Made by a program: the position numbers and the translations under genes | DNA from: Vitis vinifera | Lineage: Eukaryota > Streptophyta > Magnoliopsida > Vitales > Vitaceae | Length of the DNA: 64,000 bases | Assembly: GCF_030704535.1 (NCBI RefSeq) | Contig: NC_081818.1 | Span: forward strand, 24,095,001-24,159,000 | Direction: 5' to 3' | The notes under the pieces: generated by a model | The model's input: only the letters and a program-made list of their open reading frames with translations | Databases searched by the model: none | Told to the model about the DNA's origin: nothing | Part shown: positions 22,033 to 35,477 of the stretch, piece by piece | How positions within the stretch are numbered: the stretch's first letter is position 1 | Layout of the letters: every line of letters begins with the position of its first letter

Positions 22033-25000
22033 ATGCCTGGTAACGAAGTCGAAGACAGGATCTGCAATTTCTTTGAGCAGGACAATTCTTCCCAGGGCCA
22101 CCTTCAATCTCAAACTGTGGGTGGGAGTTGGCCTGTAAATTATAATCAGTGGGTTGGAAACCAGAGGCAGATTGGAGAAGCTATAAATTTCAATCCGAAG
22201 AATTTCAATGTACGGCAATTAGGTATGGCAATTCTGACTAGTTATAATATTCTTCGTTACTTCATTTATATTTTGTGTTGCTTGTCATAATCGCTCAAGA
22301 GCTAGTTCTCTTTAGTAAGTGGGGGCATCATAATTGTCTCGATTTATCATTTGAAAGACAAATTGTGCATTTAGTTTGAAACACAAAGAAATTTCATGCT
22401 CATGCAAACAAATACCTTTTTTTGTTTGGTCTTTGCAGATTCTGTGGTAGGACCTGGCAGTGAGTCTTTGCAAGTGTCATTTGATCAAAACCATGCACAA
22501 GTAACTCTGAGGCCTCAGTTCTCAAAGAGTTACAGTAGATATCAACAATTGAATTCAAATGGCCTTATGTTTGGGCACCAGAATCTGCAAACAAGGCAGA
22601 ATCAAACAGAGTTTTTGGGTGAAAATACATGTTACCAGTATAATCTAACATCAAAAGGGTTATCGAATCTTCAATTACAGCAAAAGAGTGCTTCTGAGGA
22701 TAGTCCCACTCTGACAACAAATTCGGAAAGGTCTGAAACTGCTGAAACTCCTGATTTCAACTTTCTTGGTGGGCAGCAGCATTTCATCAAGTCCCAACAG
22801 CAAGTTATGCCACAACCTCGTCCAAGACAGCCATCTGGGTTTAATGATATTCAGTTGGTACAGCAGCACATCATGTTCAAGCAGCTGCAAGAACTTCAGA
22901 GGCAGCAGCAACTTCAGCGGTTGGGTGATACCAAGCAAAATAATTCTATAAACCAGCTGTCTACTCTTGCAAAACAGGCATCTGGGGGTCAGTTTCCACC
23001 TCTGATCAATGGAACACCTATTCATGATGCATCACAGATGTTTATGAACTTGGTGCAGCGTGGTGCACCTCCATCTGTGCAAGGACTTCCAAACAGACTG
23101 CCAAATACACAAGAGCAAGGTCAGGCTGTGCGATCAATGGGTCTGGTTCCGCAACAGCTTGATGCATCTTTGTATGGTACTCCTGTTGCGAGCGCACGAA
23201 GCAACATGAGCCCCTATACCCATCTTCGAGGGATGTCTCATGATTCCACCAGTTTTTTGGCCAATGTCAGTGCTAACCAATCGCAGAAGCCTCCAATGCA
23301 GCCATCTGCCTTCAGTAATCCCTTTCTAGGCATTGCTTCTCAGGAGCAGGCTTGCATGCCCGATGGAACTTTTATAGCCAAACATGGATTTCAGGGGAGG
23401 AATTTGTTTGGCCAAATTCCCATTCAGGATTTAAATAGTGGAGTTATATCAGAAAACTTCCATCAGGGGAATGCCTTACAAAGGAATGCATCAGTTCAGG
23501 AACTTAATGGGAAGCAAGAGCGAACAGGTTGGCCTGGGTACTCACAAGAAAAAGTGACACAGATGAACCCTTCTCCAGGTCTGTCTGCCCTAGATCCAAT
23601 GGAAGAGAAGATTCTGTTCAATATGGATGACAATTGGGATGCTTCTTTTGGCAAGCGCACTGACATGGGCACTGGAAGCTGTGGCAATGCATGGGAACAT
23701 ACAGATTACATGAACACATATCCTTCTGTTAATAGTGGGAGCTGGAGTGCTCTTATGCAGTCTGCTGTTGCTGAAGCTTCTAGTAGTGATACCGGACTAC
23801 AGGAAGAGTGGAGTGGCTTGACTTTTCAGAATACAGAACTGTCAACTGATAATCAGCCTTCGCACTTCATGGACAGTGCGAAGCAAGAAACTGGTTGGGT
23901 TGATAACAATTTGCAGAGTGCCTCGTCTTTGAGTTCGAAACCTTTTCCTGCATTTAATGATTCCAATATGAGCTCTAGCTTCCCTGGTTTTCAGCAGTCA
24001 GGCATGCAATTTTCATTGGAAAGTAGGGAGAGAATGCGCCCGGATTCTTCTCATGAATCCATTCAGCAGTCTCCTAAAAATGCTGGCAGGTGGTTAGATT
24101 GTAATTCTCAACAAAAGCAGCATATGGAGGGAACTCAACAGATGCAATCACTGACGCATTTGGAAACTGCATGGGGTGGGCAGATTTTTGAGCAGTCAGA
24201 AAGCAGTTCACATAGAGAGAATGTATCCTCATATAACAATGGTAGTCAACCGTGCAATAAGCCAAAAGGTGGGAATTTTCAGTCCCTTTCACCCAGTGGA
24301 AATGCTACATTGAACATGGGTTCCAATGAGAATCATGTGGGAAATTGTTGGGCTGGTGATATTAATGGAGCCATATACAAGGAAAGGGATCCTGATGGTT
24401 GTCTGTGGAAGGCCGATGGTAATCGTGGGGCAAGCTCCTTTTCTAATTCAACTGGTGGGTTAGAGCAAGTCCAATCTGGTGCAGATGATACTCTAGTTAA
24501 TGGAGAAGATTCTCAAATAAATAACTTTGCTGCTGTACCAAATTCAATCTGTAAGGTCGATCAGGAAACTAATCAACAAGTTTCAGATGGTCATCAGCTT
24601 GATTACATGAAGCATGTTGATATTGCTGTAAAACACAAGGAAAATGAGAACATGGGGAAACACCAGCATCAGCTAAATAACAACCTTCAGGTTTTAGATA
24701 GCTCTTACAAAGGAGCAGGCGAGGTCTATGATAAGAGGCAGAACTGCTTCCAAAGAGAGAATTCAAGTGACAGTTATAACTCTAATGCATCCCAGCATAC
24801 CATCACAGGACGTGAAGGGAGAGAAAATGTGTGGTTAAATGCAAGTGATCCGCGAACTCTGGCTGGGAGTGACCAAAAGTCATCCGGTCAGGTTGGTTGG
24901 ATAGCTTCTAGTTCTCGTAGATTTCTCTATCATCCAATGGGAAATTTAGGAGTGAGTGTTGAACCTGCTGACACTCTAAAACACGTGACAAATCCACAGG

Positions 25001-28000
25001 TACCATGCCAACAGGTATCTGAGGGATTGACTAGTCGTGAACAAGGATATTTGGGGCAATTTCAGATTGTTGGCAATGTTTCAAACAGTAACATGGATAT
25101 GGAAAAGGTGAATGATAGTTTTCCATATTTATTGAGGAGATCTCTGTTGATTGCATCTTTTTAAATTTTCTTAATGAGTGATGTTCTTAATCTTCTATAT
25201 ATAGGGGAACTTACCTGATTTCCAAGGAAACTTAAAAGCACCAGAGGTTCCTTCTGGAGTTAGCCTTCGATCTAATGCATTTGCTTCATCTGATAGATCA
25301 GGTGGCTTCTATAGTCCCAATGTTACTATCCCAACAAGGTAATTGGGTATATCATTTTTCTTTTATAAATTTGAAGCTTGAAATTTATGGTTGTTTTTCA
25401 TTATGCAGGCTGATCATTGCCTTATTCCTATCCGGACTACAGTACATTATTATAGTTCCCTTATTGCTTATAAATTGATAGGCCTTAATTATTCTCTTAG
25501 TCTGACTTTTTTGGTTTGAAAAATCATTACTACTTTTGTTATTTATTCATCCATTCTTATGTTAGAAACTGCTCATATATTGCATTGCTTCTATTTGTAT
25601 AATTTCAAGGAAGTTGTAACTGACTTTCAATCATGGCAGTCAAAACATGCTTGAGCTTCTTCACAAGGTTGACCAAACAAGAGAAGATAGCACTGTAACG
25701 CACTTTGGCACTCCGGACTGTAATCCATTATCCAGGGTGCCTGAACCAGAAACTCCTGATGTGTCTGTTGCTCAACCATACAATTCTGCTTCTCAAGGAT
25801 TTGGTTTGAGGTTGGCCCCTCCATCGCAACGGCTGCCCAATTCAAACCATTTTTTCTCCTCCCAGGGTTCCTCACAAGCAGCAAGTAATCTAAAGGTTAG
25901 GCATGTCAATCCTGAGTTACCTCAGAAGGGACAGACTTGGTTAGCTTCTCCATCTTCAATGCAGTCTTTGCCTCCGCATGAATCGTCTCAAACAGGATGC
26001 TGGGATGATAAATCCAGTATTTCAGGGCATGCAGGAATTGAAAACTCACATTCTAATCTGCAGGGAAATTCTCCTGCAGTGTTTACTTCTGGTTCTCCAT
26101 ATCTGAGAAACCAGCTTCAAAAGCAACTGATCCCTAATGCACCTGTGGTACGCCAAACTTTGCAGGCATCATCACCTGGTACAGCTGGCAGGCTTCCACC
26201 TTTTAATCTTGCTCCATCTCAAGATACCTCTCGACAGATTTATGCCAACTCTTTTGGTCAATCATTCCCAGTTTTGGAGGCTGTTCCAGTCACTCAACCT
26301 TCCATTATGCCGGGAATGTCTCAACTGAGTGGGTTTTCAGCGAGGCCAAACAATGTGTGGACAAATATACCAACTCAGCGACATCTATCTGGTACTGAAC
26401 CTCACAATGTTCCTTCCAGTTCGCTTCCTTCCACAGATTCATCAAAGAGGAATCTGGAAACCCCTTCATTGGCTCCACAAGAGTTAAATGATCAAAATTC
26501 CCAGAAAGGTGGGAATGAATCGTTGGAATTTGGTGCATGTTCTATGAATTCACAGGGCTTTGACTATGGGGAAGAGCAACCGGGGAAAGAAAGATCCCAG
26601 CAACGAATGGTATCTGAGATGCTCGGCCCACCTTCACAAACAAGTGGTTTACCTCAAGAGCCAGAATCTGTGGTGAAGCATATGTCGGATGCAAGTGCTG
26701 TTACCTCTGGCTCAGTACGGTACAAGGAAAATCAATCCCGAGCAACTTCTGAAAGGGATTTTGAGGCCTTTGGCCGGTCTTTGAAACCATCACACACTTT
26801 CCATCAAAACTACTTTGTGCACCAAACACAAGCCATGAGAAATGTGGAGACTGATCCAAGCAAGAAGGTCAGTTATCCTCTGGATGATGAACTCAACGCA
26901 GAATCACGGCCCAGGCCATTTCCAACTGGAGAAAAGACAATGGTAAGCTTCTTTTCAGCTGCAAGAGAAGATCAGAATGTTAAAGCTTCATCACAACCTG
27001 TTTTCCAGGATGTATCCTCTCAGGAGATGGTCACATTTGGTCGACAAGATTCCCAGAGTCATTCGACAAGCGCCAATTTGGCACCTAATCCTAGAGATAG
27101 TTCCCAGATTAATCTGCAAATGGCACCTTCCTGGTTTAAGCAATTTGGAACCTTAAGAAATGGGCAAATGTTGTCAATGTATGATACGAGGATTGCAAAG
27201 ACTGTTGCAGAACAGTTAGCCAGTGGGAAGTCATCTGAGAATTTGCTTGTACATGCTTCTGTTGGGGGAGTCAATGCTGCTGATGCTAGTCAGGTCAACA
27301 GTGTTTGGCCGAGTACAGCTGCCACCTTGGTAGAGAGTGGGCACTTAACACCCCCTTATATGTTGCCCACAGATAGCATTGATCAAAGCTTGGTTGATAT
27401 GGGAACAAAGAAGCGTAAAATTGCATTTTCTGAGCTTCTACCATGGCATAAAGAAGTGACACAAGATTCTCAAAGGCTTCAGAATATCAGGTAGTTGCCT
27501 TAATTAGTACATTTATTCTGCTTATTAAGCAGTTCAATCTTCTTTGATATTTCCGTTCTGTTATTTTTATGCTTGGCCTGGTTACAGAAAAGATGGCATG
27601 ATGGAATGAAAATTTGAAAATTTACACCTTACTGTTGTTATGGTTCCCAACGTATTTTGCTCCTACATCTGCTTGGTTTTAACTTTTTCTTTCTAAAATT
27701 TATATTTAAGTGACTGGTTCCTTTTCTGTTCATTTTGTTAAAACTTAAGAGTACATTTATTTTTGCAGAATGGCAGAACGAGAATGGGCACAAACCACAA
27801 ATCGGCTAATTGAGAAGGTGCATCCTTAATTGAATGGTTGAACTAATGAAATTTAATTCTCTTTAGAATATTTTTTTTAAATCTTTAGGATCTGAGATGG
27901 GTTCTAATTGCTTTATTTCTAATGTTCAGGTGGAATATGAGGCTGAAGTGATTGAAGATAGACAGCCAATGGTTCGACCAAAGAGAAGGCTTATCTTGAC

Positions 28001-29026
28001 AACACAACTTATGCAGCAATTGCTTCGACCTGCACCAAGGGCCATTCTCTCGGCAGATGCTACTTCAGACTATGATTGTGTGGTGTACTACATTGCAAAA
28101 TTAGCATTAGGGGATGCATGTGGCCTATCCTCTTGTGCAAGAAGTGATTTGTGTAGCTCACTGGACAACTGTAACATGTAAGAATCGCTCTTCAAGACTT
28201 ATCATGAAGACTTATTTTTTGTTCTTTTGGTTTTTTTGCTATTTTAAACAGAAAAAAATTTATTAAGGTGAGAATCTAGACTGTAATTCCAAAATCATGT
28301 ATAAACTAGAGGTTTTTGGCACTCTGAATATGAACTATTTATTAAATTTGTCAGGATGTGCGAGAAGCTTAAATCACCTGAAAGAATTGGTGACCAGTAT
28401 TTCTCTAAGGTTGTGGAAGGCTTCACTGGAAGAGTAAAGAACCTGGAAAATGAATTATTGAGGTATGAAACTGGTTTCTTGTTCATGAAATTATTTTAAC
28501 ATGATGGTGAATATTCTATCTTCTAATATTCATAGCTGCAAGTCTATGTTATATGAGCAAAGCAAAATGTAGCCAAATGATGTAGTTGTTCAAGTGGCTA
28601 CAAACTCAAATGCCAAAACACATTACACGGACATGATAGGAGTTGGTTTCTTATTGTATTTGCTGGATGCAGATCTGTCATCTATGCCACATAGAAAATG
28701 ATGCAGTTAGCCTTCTAGTAGTTATCCCATATGTAATTGTATTCTCTTATATGAATGACCTAGTAATGCAGTGCATCCAATGATGCAGCAGATTGGACAA
28801 GGCAGCATCAATTTTAGACATAAAAGTGGAATGCCAGGAGTTGGAGAAGTTTTCTGTCATCAATCGTTTTGCCAGGTTCCATAGCAGGGGACAAGCAGGT
28901 GCAGCTGAAACCTCATCAGCCTCTGGAGCAGCTGGAACTGTGCTAAAATCAGTTCCGCAGAGATATGTTACTGCCCTTCCATTGCCTAGTAAATTACCCG
29001 AGGGGGTACAATGCCTTTCACTTTGA
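22033..29026 (+). CDS. Large low-complexity plant protein, 'dentin sialophosphoprotein-related' type (8 coding exons)
   Basis: Exons 22033-22222, 22439-25107, 25205-25338, 25640-27490, 27769-27817, 27930-28177, 28355-28462 and 28792-29026 join in consistent phase with GT-AG introns to give 1,827 residues. The start MPGNEVEDRICNFFEQDNSS is chosen because it opens the first coding exon. The opening continues WVGNQRQIG, a motif I recognise from plant proteins of this name. Residues of about 60-1550 are Gln/Ser/Asn-rich and probably disordered. A basic patch (TKKRKIAF, about residue 1586) could be a nuclear signal. The C-terminal exons hold the ordered part: LIEKVEYEAEVIEDRQPMVR, a LLRPAPRAILSADAT block and a heptad-like KNLENELLRLDKAASIL segment. 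No enzymatic motif is seen. Molecular function is not known to me; a nuclear scaffold role would be speculation. Confidence 0.85.
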
Positions 29027-29970
29027 TTATCAATTGATTGTTCGCCTCCCAATCTGCATCCTGTTTTGATCTATACTCTGCATTCCATATCCTCCATGCA
29101 TCTGTCTTTGGTCTCTGTTCCATAACCAATATGCTGACATGCAAGAAACAACACGAGGAATGAAAAGATGGAATGCAGGATAAGTCCAGTAAAAGTAACT
29201 GAGGCTGTTCGATCTTTTTGAATCGTGGCCAATTGTTGTCATTTTTGAGAAAGTATATATTGGTTTTTGTATATTTTCATGAAAATTTAAGAAGAATCTT
29301 CAAGTACTCAATGCTTCTTCCCCTCTCTTAGAAAAGAGTAAATGGATGGATATTCCCTCTAGGTTTCCTGAATTTGCTTTATTCATTTAGCTACATTCAA
29401 CCTAATAGTATTTCTAGGTGTGGCTCTTCTGTTCCTTTTTCTCTTTTACTTTTCCCTATTTTCAGGTTCATTCTGTTGTAAGCTGAAAAAAAGCAGGCCT
29501 GGCTTGTGGAAGGAGAAGCCAGTGAAATACTCAAAAAGGTAAAACATTTATTTGTAATATTAAATAACAGGTGCTGCCACTGGAGGGGGCCTCCCCCACT
29601 AAGATGGGGTCGGAGAAGATTGCAATTTTGGTAAATGGCTTCTTCTTCTATGAGCATTTGATTAGGAATTCTTTTTCTTTAGTCACATGTGTGTTTTGAT
29701 ATCTTCACAAGCATCTAACTAGGGTAGCAAAGGTGCCCTGAAAAGGATCCGAGGCAGCGGTACGGACAGACACTTGTGTGATTATATATTTGTTTGTTGT
29801 TATTCTGAAAAGTACAAGGCTTCAGATACTGATTCTGTGTCCCTCGATGCTGATAAAAGGGCAAAGATTTGGACTAAAGGACAAGGAGAGGCTTTTATTG
29901 TTGTAGGGGACACATAAAGGCGTTTCTCTCTCTCTCTCTCTCTCTCTCTGTACTTGATGTTGTCTTTCAT
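29027..29970 (+). other. Probable 3' UTR and downstream sequence of the preceding gene
   Basis: No coding frame seen. A (TC)n run lies at 29924-29949. I could not assign a polyadenylation site with confidence. Confidence 0.35.
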
Positions 29971-32127
29971 AACATTCATTCCATTCTTTTTTAAAAATTG
30001 ATTGAAAAGGTCACTGACGTCAGTGTTTGGGATAATCTAAACATGCCCATCCTGTCAGTATCAGTGCAGTATCAGTATCCGATTCATTCATGCATTCATG
30101 ATTGGGAGAGTGATGTGAGAGAGAAGGCCAAGTCCTTTCTTTTTCTTTTTTTTCTTTTTTTCTTTTTTCACCAAAAGAATAAACAAGAAGAAACCAAAAA
30201 AAAAAAAAATAACAGAAAAGAAAACCAATCCATCTTTGCCATATAATAATGAGTGGGTGGGGCTGACCAAAGATAAGGGAGTTTGCGACAACATGGGGGC
30301 GTTGATGTTTTTCAAACATTATCCCCCTGAAACCACCTGGGCATTTTCTATGTATCCATCATCATCATAACCACGTGGGGATGGGTGGTGTGCCCCTTGG
30401 CTTTGGTCGCAGAGTGGGTCCTCAACTGTCCTCATCACCTCCTCAATGCCTGCTGCACTTGCTGCTTCTGGCTTTGGCCTTTCCAACTTTTGTATTTTAT
30501 GATTTGAGTGGTTACTTCAATTTTTGGGGTGTCTCCTGGTGCTGCTCCTTGACCGAGAGTGGGTTTTGTGTGTATTGAGAGAGAGAGAGAGACATAGTGG
30601 GGCTGATGTTGGTGTGGTGGTATTTATTTTTCTGTGTTTGGTTGTGAGTAGAGATGATGTTGCTGAGAAGCTGAGGCAATAGTATTTACTTCACAGATAA
30701 AACCAAAGACACCCAAGAAAAAGAAGACAAAAACAACAGCCAAAATCCAATCGATGGACGCATGCTACATAGCAGAGGGCCGTTAAAATCCCACATCATC
30801 ATTTGCAGGTACAAGTGGTACTTCATCTGATGCCATGCAGAAAAAGGTGACGAAAGTAAACCATATACAAATATTCTCTACACATCAGCAGCTGGGAGGG
30901 TGGCAATCATAATCTTATACTGAAATGTGTACTTCGTATTTACAAAGTTCTTTAATCCAATCTCCAGGGAAAGCCCAATTATTTGAAATTTGGTGGGCTC
31001 GAACAAGCCCAAACTTTTGTTTACGGGTTCAAGTGTGGTAATTCTTTTCTATATTGTTTTTCATCTGTGGGCTATCATCTACAAAGATTTTAAAATCTCC
31101 ATCTAAATAGAAAGGAGTAAGGAGCGTAGAAGAAGAAGAACAAAATAGTTAGAATCAAAGGAATAAAAAAGAAAAATAGCAATAATTTTCCTGAACAGCA
31201 TTCAAAAACAAAGTTATTGGTAAATGCCTCGATATTATATTCAAAAACAACAAACGGCTACATAAAAATAACTTAAAAGAAAAAAGAACACACTCAGGTC
31301 ACTACCCTTGGGAGCCTACCAAGACTTCCAACTCACTGCTCAATAGTTTAGAGGGAAAAAAATCTTTATTAAAGTTGAATTTCCTTCTGTGACCCAAAGT
31401 AGAAGTTCCAAAAACCTATCATATTTTCAAGATTAAATAGACTCTTGACTCGTAAGGCTTTCCAATGGTGTTTGATTTGCATATATACTTTAATACTAGG
31501 TTTGTCCCAAAGTTACATATATGCCATCTCCATTGTTGAAATGCTTCGAGTCTTTTTCTACATTTTGACCTTGCTTCTATAAGCCTCGATCAGGTCTTTG
31601 CATTGCCTTGAAAAACTTGTCAATTTCATGCTTTTTATTCTCCTTTTGCTGCATTCTACTAGATAAAATCGTTAGGCCTCAAACGAGGACTTAGAATGCG
31701 TTTAGGTTTAAGGAGTAGATTAGCTCTAAAAATGCATAAACAATTATTGTTGGAGTGATAGAGTTGAAAGAGAATCATAAACAGTTACAAAAGAAGATTA
31801 AAATTGGGGAGAATTAAAACTTTATCATCTTCCACCAGCTGGTGAGGAGGCTACGATTTAGGAGATGGAGCAGGGTGGTGTAGGGAGGGGCAATCCAAGG
31901 ACTCGCAATCCAGGTATTAGAGGACGTGTCAGTAGTTCTGTTTTGTTGCTGGACAATCTCAAATCGGGAGGATCATTTGAGTCAGTTTATGGAGCATATG
32001 TTTGCATCCATTAATCAGCTGAGGGTTCATGGTAGCTCTCACATTGATGACCTTCAAGCCTATCTAGATACTCACACTAACGAGTTTCAATATCAAACTG
32101 ATAGCACAGTGGCAAATCCCATACTTA
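29971..32127. other. Intergenic spacer
   Basis: Mostly unrecognised. It has homopolymer-rich tracts (30130-30215) and a short (GA)n at 30578-30592. From about 31860 to 32127 a broken open frame (for example HIDDLQAYLDTHTNEFQYQT) may be retroelement-derived, but I do not recognise a family. Confidence 0.35.
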
Positions 32128-32324
32128 CACTACAAGAAAAGTAAGTCATGCTCACGTAATTTTAGGAGGGGTCAATAAAATCCACAATGCAAGAGTATAT
32201 AGATATAGTTGCATAACAATTTGAGTTGCGGTCTATTTTATCTGCACTTAACTCTTATGGTCACAATTTTGTTTCTTGTAGCCACGGGATATGACCGCAA
32301 CTATAAACCTATCTTTTTGTAGTG
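32128..32324. mobile_element. Small non-autonomous CACTA (En/Spm-type) element
   Basis: It starts CACTACAAGAAAAG and ends CTTTTTGTAGTG, so the 13-bp ends are inverted repeats with one mismatch and carry the CACTA signature. The flanking trinucleotides are TTA (left) and TGA (right), a 3-bp target duplication with one difference. At 197 bp it has no coding capacity. Confidence 0.75.
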
Positions 32325-32465
32325 TGAATTTGATAGGCCATATCAATAATCAGTGTAAAGCATCAGAGAAGTCCATTGTCAATTTGTATCAGATTTTCCA
32401 ACACCATCTCTGATAGCAGAGTTCAGTATGAGATCACAGCCCATATGCATATTGTAGATCATAGG

Positions 32466-32520
32466 GTTGTACGACTGAACTCTACTGATGGTATAAATGA
32501 TGCATACCCAGAAGGATTCC
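32466..32520 (+). pseudogene. UGT83A-like exon-2 relic (18 codons)
   Basis: In one frame this reads VVRLNSTDGINDAYPEGF. Gene 1 has VVRPDGTDGKNDAYPEGF at about 35023-35076. Flanks show no similarity to the UGT genes, so only a fragment survives. It is the leftmost trace of the cluster. Confidence 0.65.
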
Positions 32521-32915
32521 TTTATTATCATTTACTTAATTAAGAGATTATTCTTTTGGTAGGACATTAAATTACATGTATAAATTATAATTTCTACAAT
32601 TAATGAATATTGGATATTTGCATTCAAATCTATTATGTACATATGGTCTTGTTTTATGTAATTTCTTATTCTTAATTTATTTTATTTTATCCTTTTATAT
32701 ATATTTAAAAAGAATTCTAGGTTATTTATTTTTAAAATGGGATTTGGAAATGAATTTTTTTTAGGAAGCTAACAGTAAATTAAAGGGAAAATAAAAGAAT
32801 AATAAGAAAGGAGATAAAGGTATAAATACCCTTCCTTATTATCTTTTTCTTTATCTTATCATTTTCTCTTTTTATTTATTATTATTTATCTTTCAACTTA
32901 CTCTTTTACCTTTTG

Positions 32916-32951
<36 letters not shown>

Positions 32952-33955
32952 ATAGTAAGCCAATTATTTTTAATGTTAATGTTATTATTATTATTATTAT
33001 TACCATTTAGTAACAGGAATATTATTATTATTTTTTATTAGTATTTTTTGAGAAGAAAACATAACTTTAATGCTTTCAAATTGAAAATTAATTAAATAAA
33101 TTCAATATGTATCCAATGGTGTATGCCCTTTCTTAATTGGAGAAGATAGGTTAGTGTCGCAGGGGATGGTGTAGTTAATTGGGAGACTATATTTATATAT
33201 TTGAGAATTTGTCCTAGTGCATCCACCACACAACCACGAAGGAATATTAAGTGGGCACTATAGTGAATATAACTAGCTATAGGCTAATCGTCTTAGGCTA
33301 TCAACATGAGTTAACCTAATAATAATCGTATTGTTTAGAACACGACCATTAGATCATATTCATAATAACACGAATATAAAATAATACTCTTATGAATACG
33401 GCAATATAATTTCAAAAAATATTCTTCTGGTACGAACAATTACAGTTTTAACCAATTAGTAGATGACAAGTAGACTTGTGATGAAAGATAAAAATTAAGG
33501 AATGTTATGGAAGAAATCAAGTGAAAATTTAGTGTGACAACAAAATCCCATTTGCACATCTAGATAAAATATTATCAATGATTCAACCAAGTGATTGGAT
33601 GCATCCTAAAATGATTATAAAAAAAGATAAGAATTTTGTAAGTTTATAGGCCCAGTGATCTTCCCTCTTAGCACTTGATCTGGGGAGGTGCCACATCCAC
33701 ATCAAAGCGAGCTACAAATGTGGAACTCTTAATTTTAAAAGAAGTATTAATATTTGCATGAAAATGACATACAATGATTTTAAAGCTGATACAAAGAAAC
33801 GACAGAAAAAAGTGGACAAAAGAAGAAAAAAAAAAAGAATGAGACGTATGAATGACGCATAGAAGAGCAAGTAGAGTAGTAGAGGGATGGCATGTTTGAG
33901 TATAAGAACTGCCTGCAAATATCATATGATCTGTAGGAGAGTGAAGGGAAGATAA
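32521..33955. other. AT-rich spacer upstream of UGT gene 1
   Basis: A (TTA)n/(ATT)n microsatellite runs 32915-32951, with a second patch near 32980-33001. No other gene was found. A weak TATA-like TATAAG at 33901-33906, 50 bp before the ATG, may serve gene 1. Confidence 0.45.
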
Positions 33956-35477
33956 ATGGGTAACCCACATGTTGTAGTTATACCTTGGCCAGCCCAGGGC
34001 CATGTAATTCCTCTTATGGAATTCTCTCTATGCTTGGTCGAACATGGATGTAGAGTTACATTTATAAACACAGAGTTCAATCATAATCGGGTCATGAATG
34101 CTTTTACAGAGAGGCATACTATAGGAGATCAACTTCGCCTGGTTTCTGTCCCAGGGTTGGAATTCCATGAGGACAAGGAGAGACCAGCGAAGTTGACTGA
34201 AGGAATCTGGCAGTTTATGCCGCAGAAGGTGGAGGAGCTCATGGAAGAAATCAACAGTGTTGATGGCGATGGGATTACTTGTGTTGTTTCTGACCAGTCT
34301 ATAGGTTGGGGCCTGGAAATTGCAGCAAAGATGGGAATCCCGCAAGCTGCCTTCTTTCCTGCATCAGCGTTGGTGTTGGCCTTGGGACAGAGCGTTCCTA
34401 AGCTGATTGAGGATGGCGTCATAAATTGTGATGGTGAGACCTGTCACTGACTTCTTTAGCATATTTTTGTAATTTTTGCCACCTTAGGAATCCTTTGTAT
34501 CAACAGAAGTTCAAGTACTAAGAAAGGATTAATACTTCAACAGTAGGTTGTATGCCATTTTGTCCTTACAACTTTTCTTGCTGTTCATTGCAGGAATTCC
34601 AATAGAGCACCAGATGATTCAGTTGTCACCTACCGCTCCTGCCATCAACACTAAAAACTTTCCATGGGTTCGCATGGGGAATGTAACCATGCAGAAAGCT
34701 ACTTTTGAAATTGGGTTTAGAAACAGAGAAGCTGCAGAAAAGGCAGATTGGTTTTTCTCCAATTCAACTTATGATTTTGAGCCTGCAGCATTTGCCTTGA
34801 TCCCAAAGCTCATACCTATAGGACCACTTGTGGCTAGCAATCGGCATGGAAATTCAGCAGGAAACTTCTGGCCAGAAGACCAGACTTGTCTTGAATGGCT
34901 CAATCAACAGCCACCCTGCTCAGTAATATATGTTGCATTTGGTAGCAGCACAATTTTTAACCAGACCCAGTTCCAGGAATTGGCATTAGGACTCGAACTC
35001 TCAAACATGCCATTCCTGTGGGTCGTGCGACCGGATGGTACTGATGGGAAAAATGATGCCTACCCAGAAGGATTTCAAGACAGGGTAGCCACTCAAGGAC
35101 AGATAGTAGGGTGGGCACCTCAACAAAAGGTTTTGGGTCATCCTTCTGTTGCTTGCTTTTTGAGCCATTGTGGTTGGAACTCTACTGTAGAAGGTGTTAG
35201 CAATGGGGTCCCTTTTTTGTGCTGGCCTTACTTTGCTGACCAGTTCGTTAATGAGACCTACATTTGTGATGTTTGGAAGATTGGATTGGGGTTTAACCCA
35301 GACGAGAATGGGATCATCACGCGAAAAGAAATTAAAAATAAGGTGGGGCAGCTGCTTGGTGACGAAAAATTCCGGTCAAGGGCTCTAAATCTCAAGGAAA
35401 TGGCCATTGATAGTGTCAAAGAAGGCGGTCCCTCTCACAACAATTTCAAGAATTTTGTTGAATGGTTGAAAGCATAG
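33956..35477 (+). CDS. UGT83A1: UDP-glycosyltransferase, UGT83A1-like, gene 1 (exons 33956-34433, 34594-35477)
   Basis: A family-1 (GT1) glycosyltransferase of 453 residues, probably transferring glucose from UDP-glucose to a small molecule in the cytosol. The N-terminal acceptor domain has WPAQGHV with the catalytic His at 16. The partner Asp is at about 113 in CVVSDQS. The PSPG donor box spans about residues 333-376, from WAPQQKVLGHPS through HCGWNSTVEG to FADQ. The final Gln is typical of UDP-glucose use. The single phase-1 intron (160 bp) is the shortest in the cluster. This copy is the most divergent of the intact ones: VPGLEFHEDKERP replaces the IPDGLEAWEDRND of its neighbours. The overall sequence resembles Arabidopsis UGT83A1. 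The acceptor is unknown. No signal peptide or membrane segment is seen. Confidence 0.92.
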
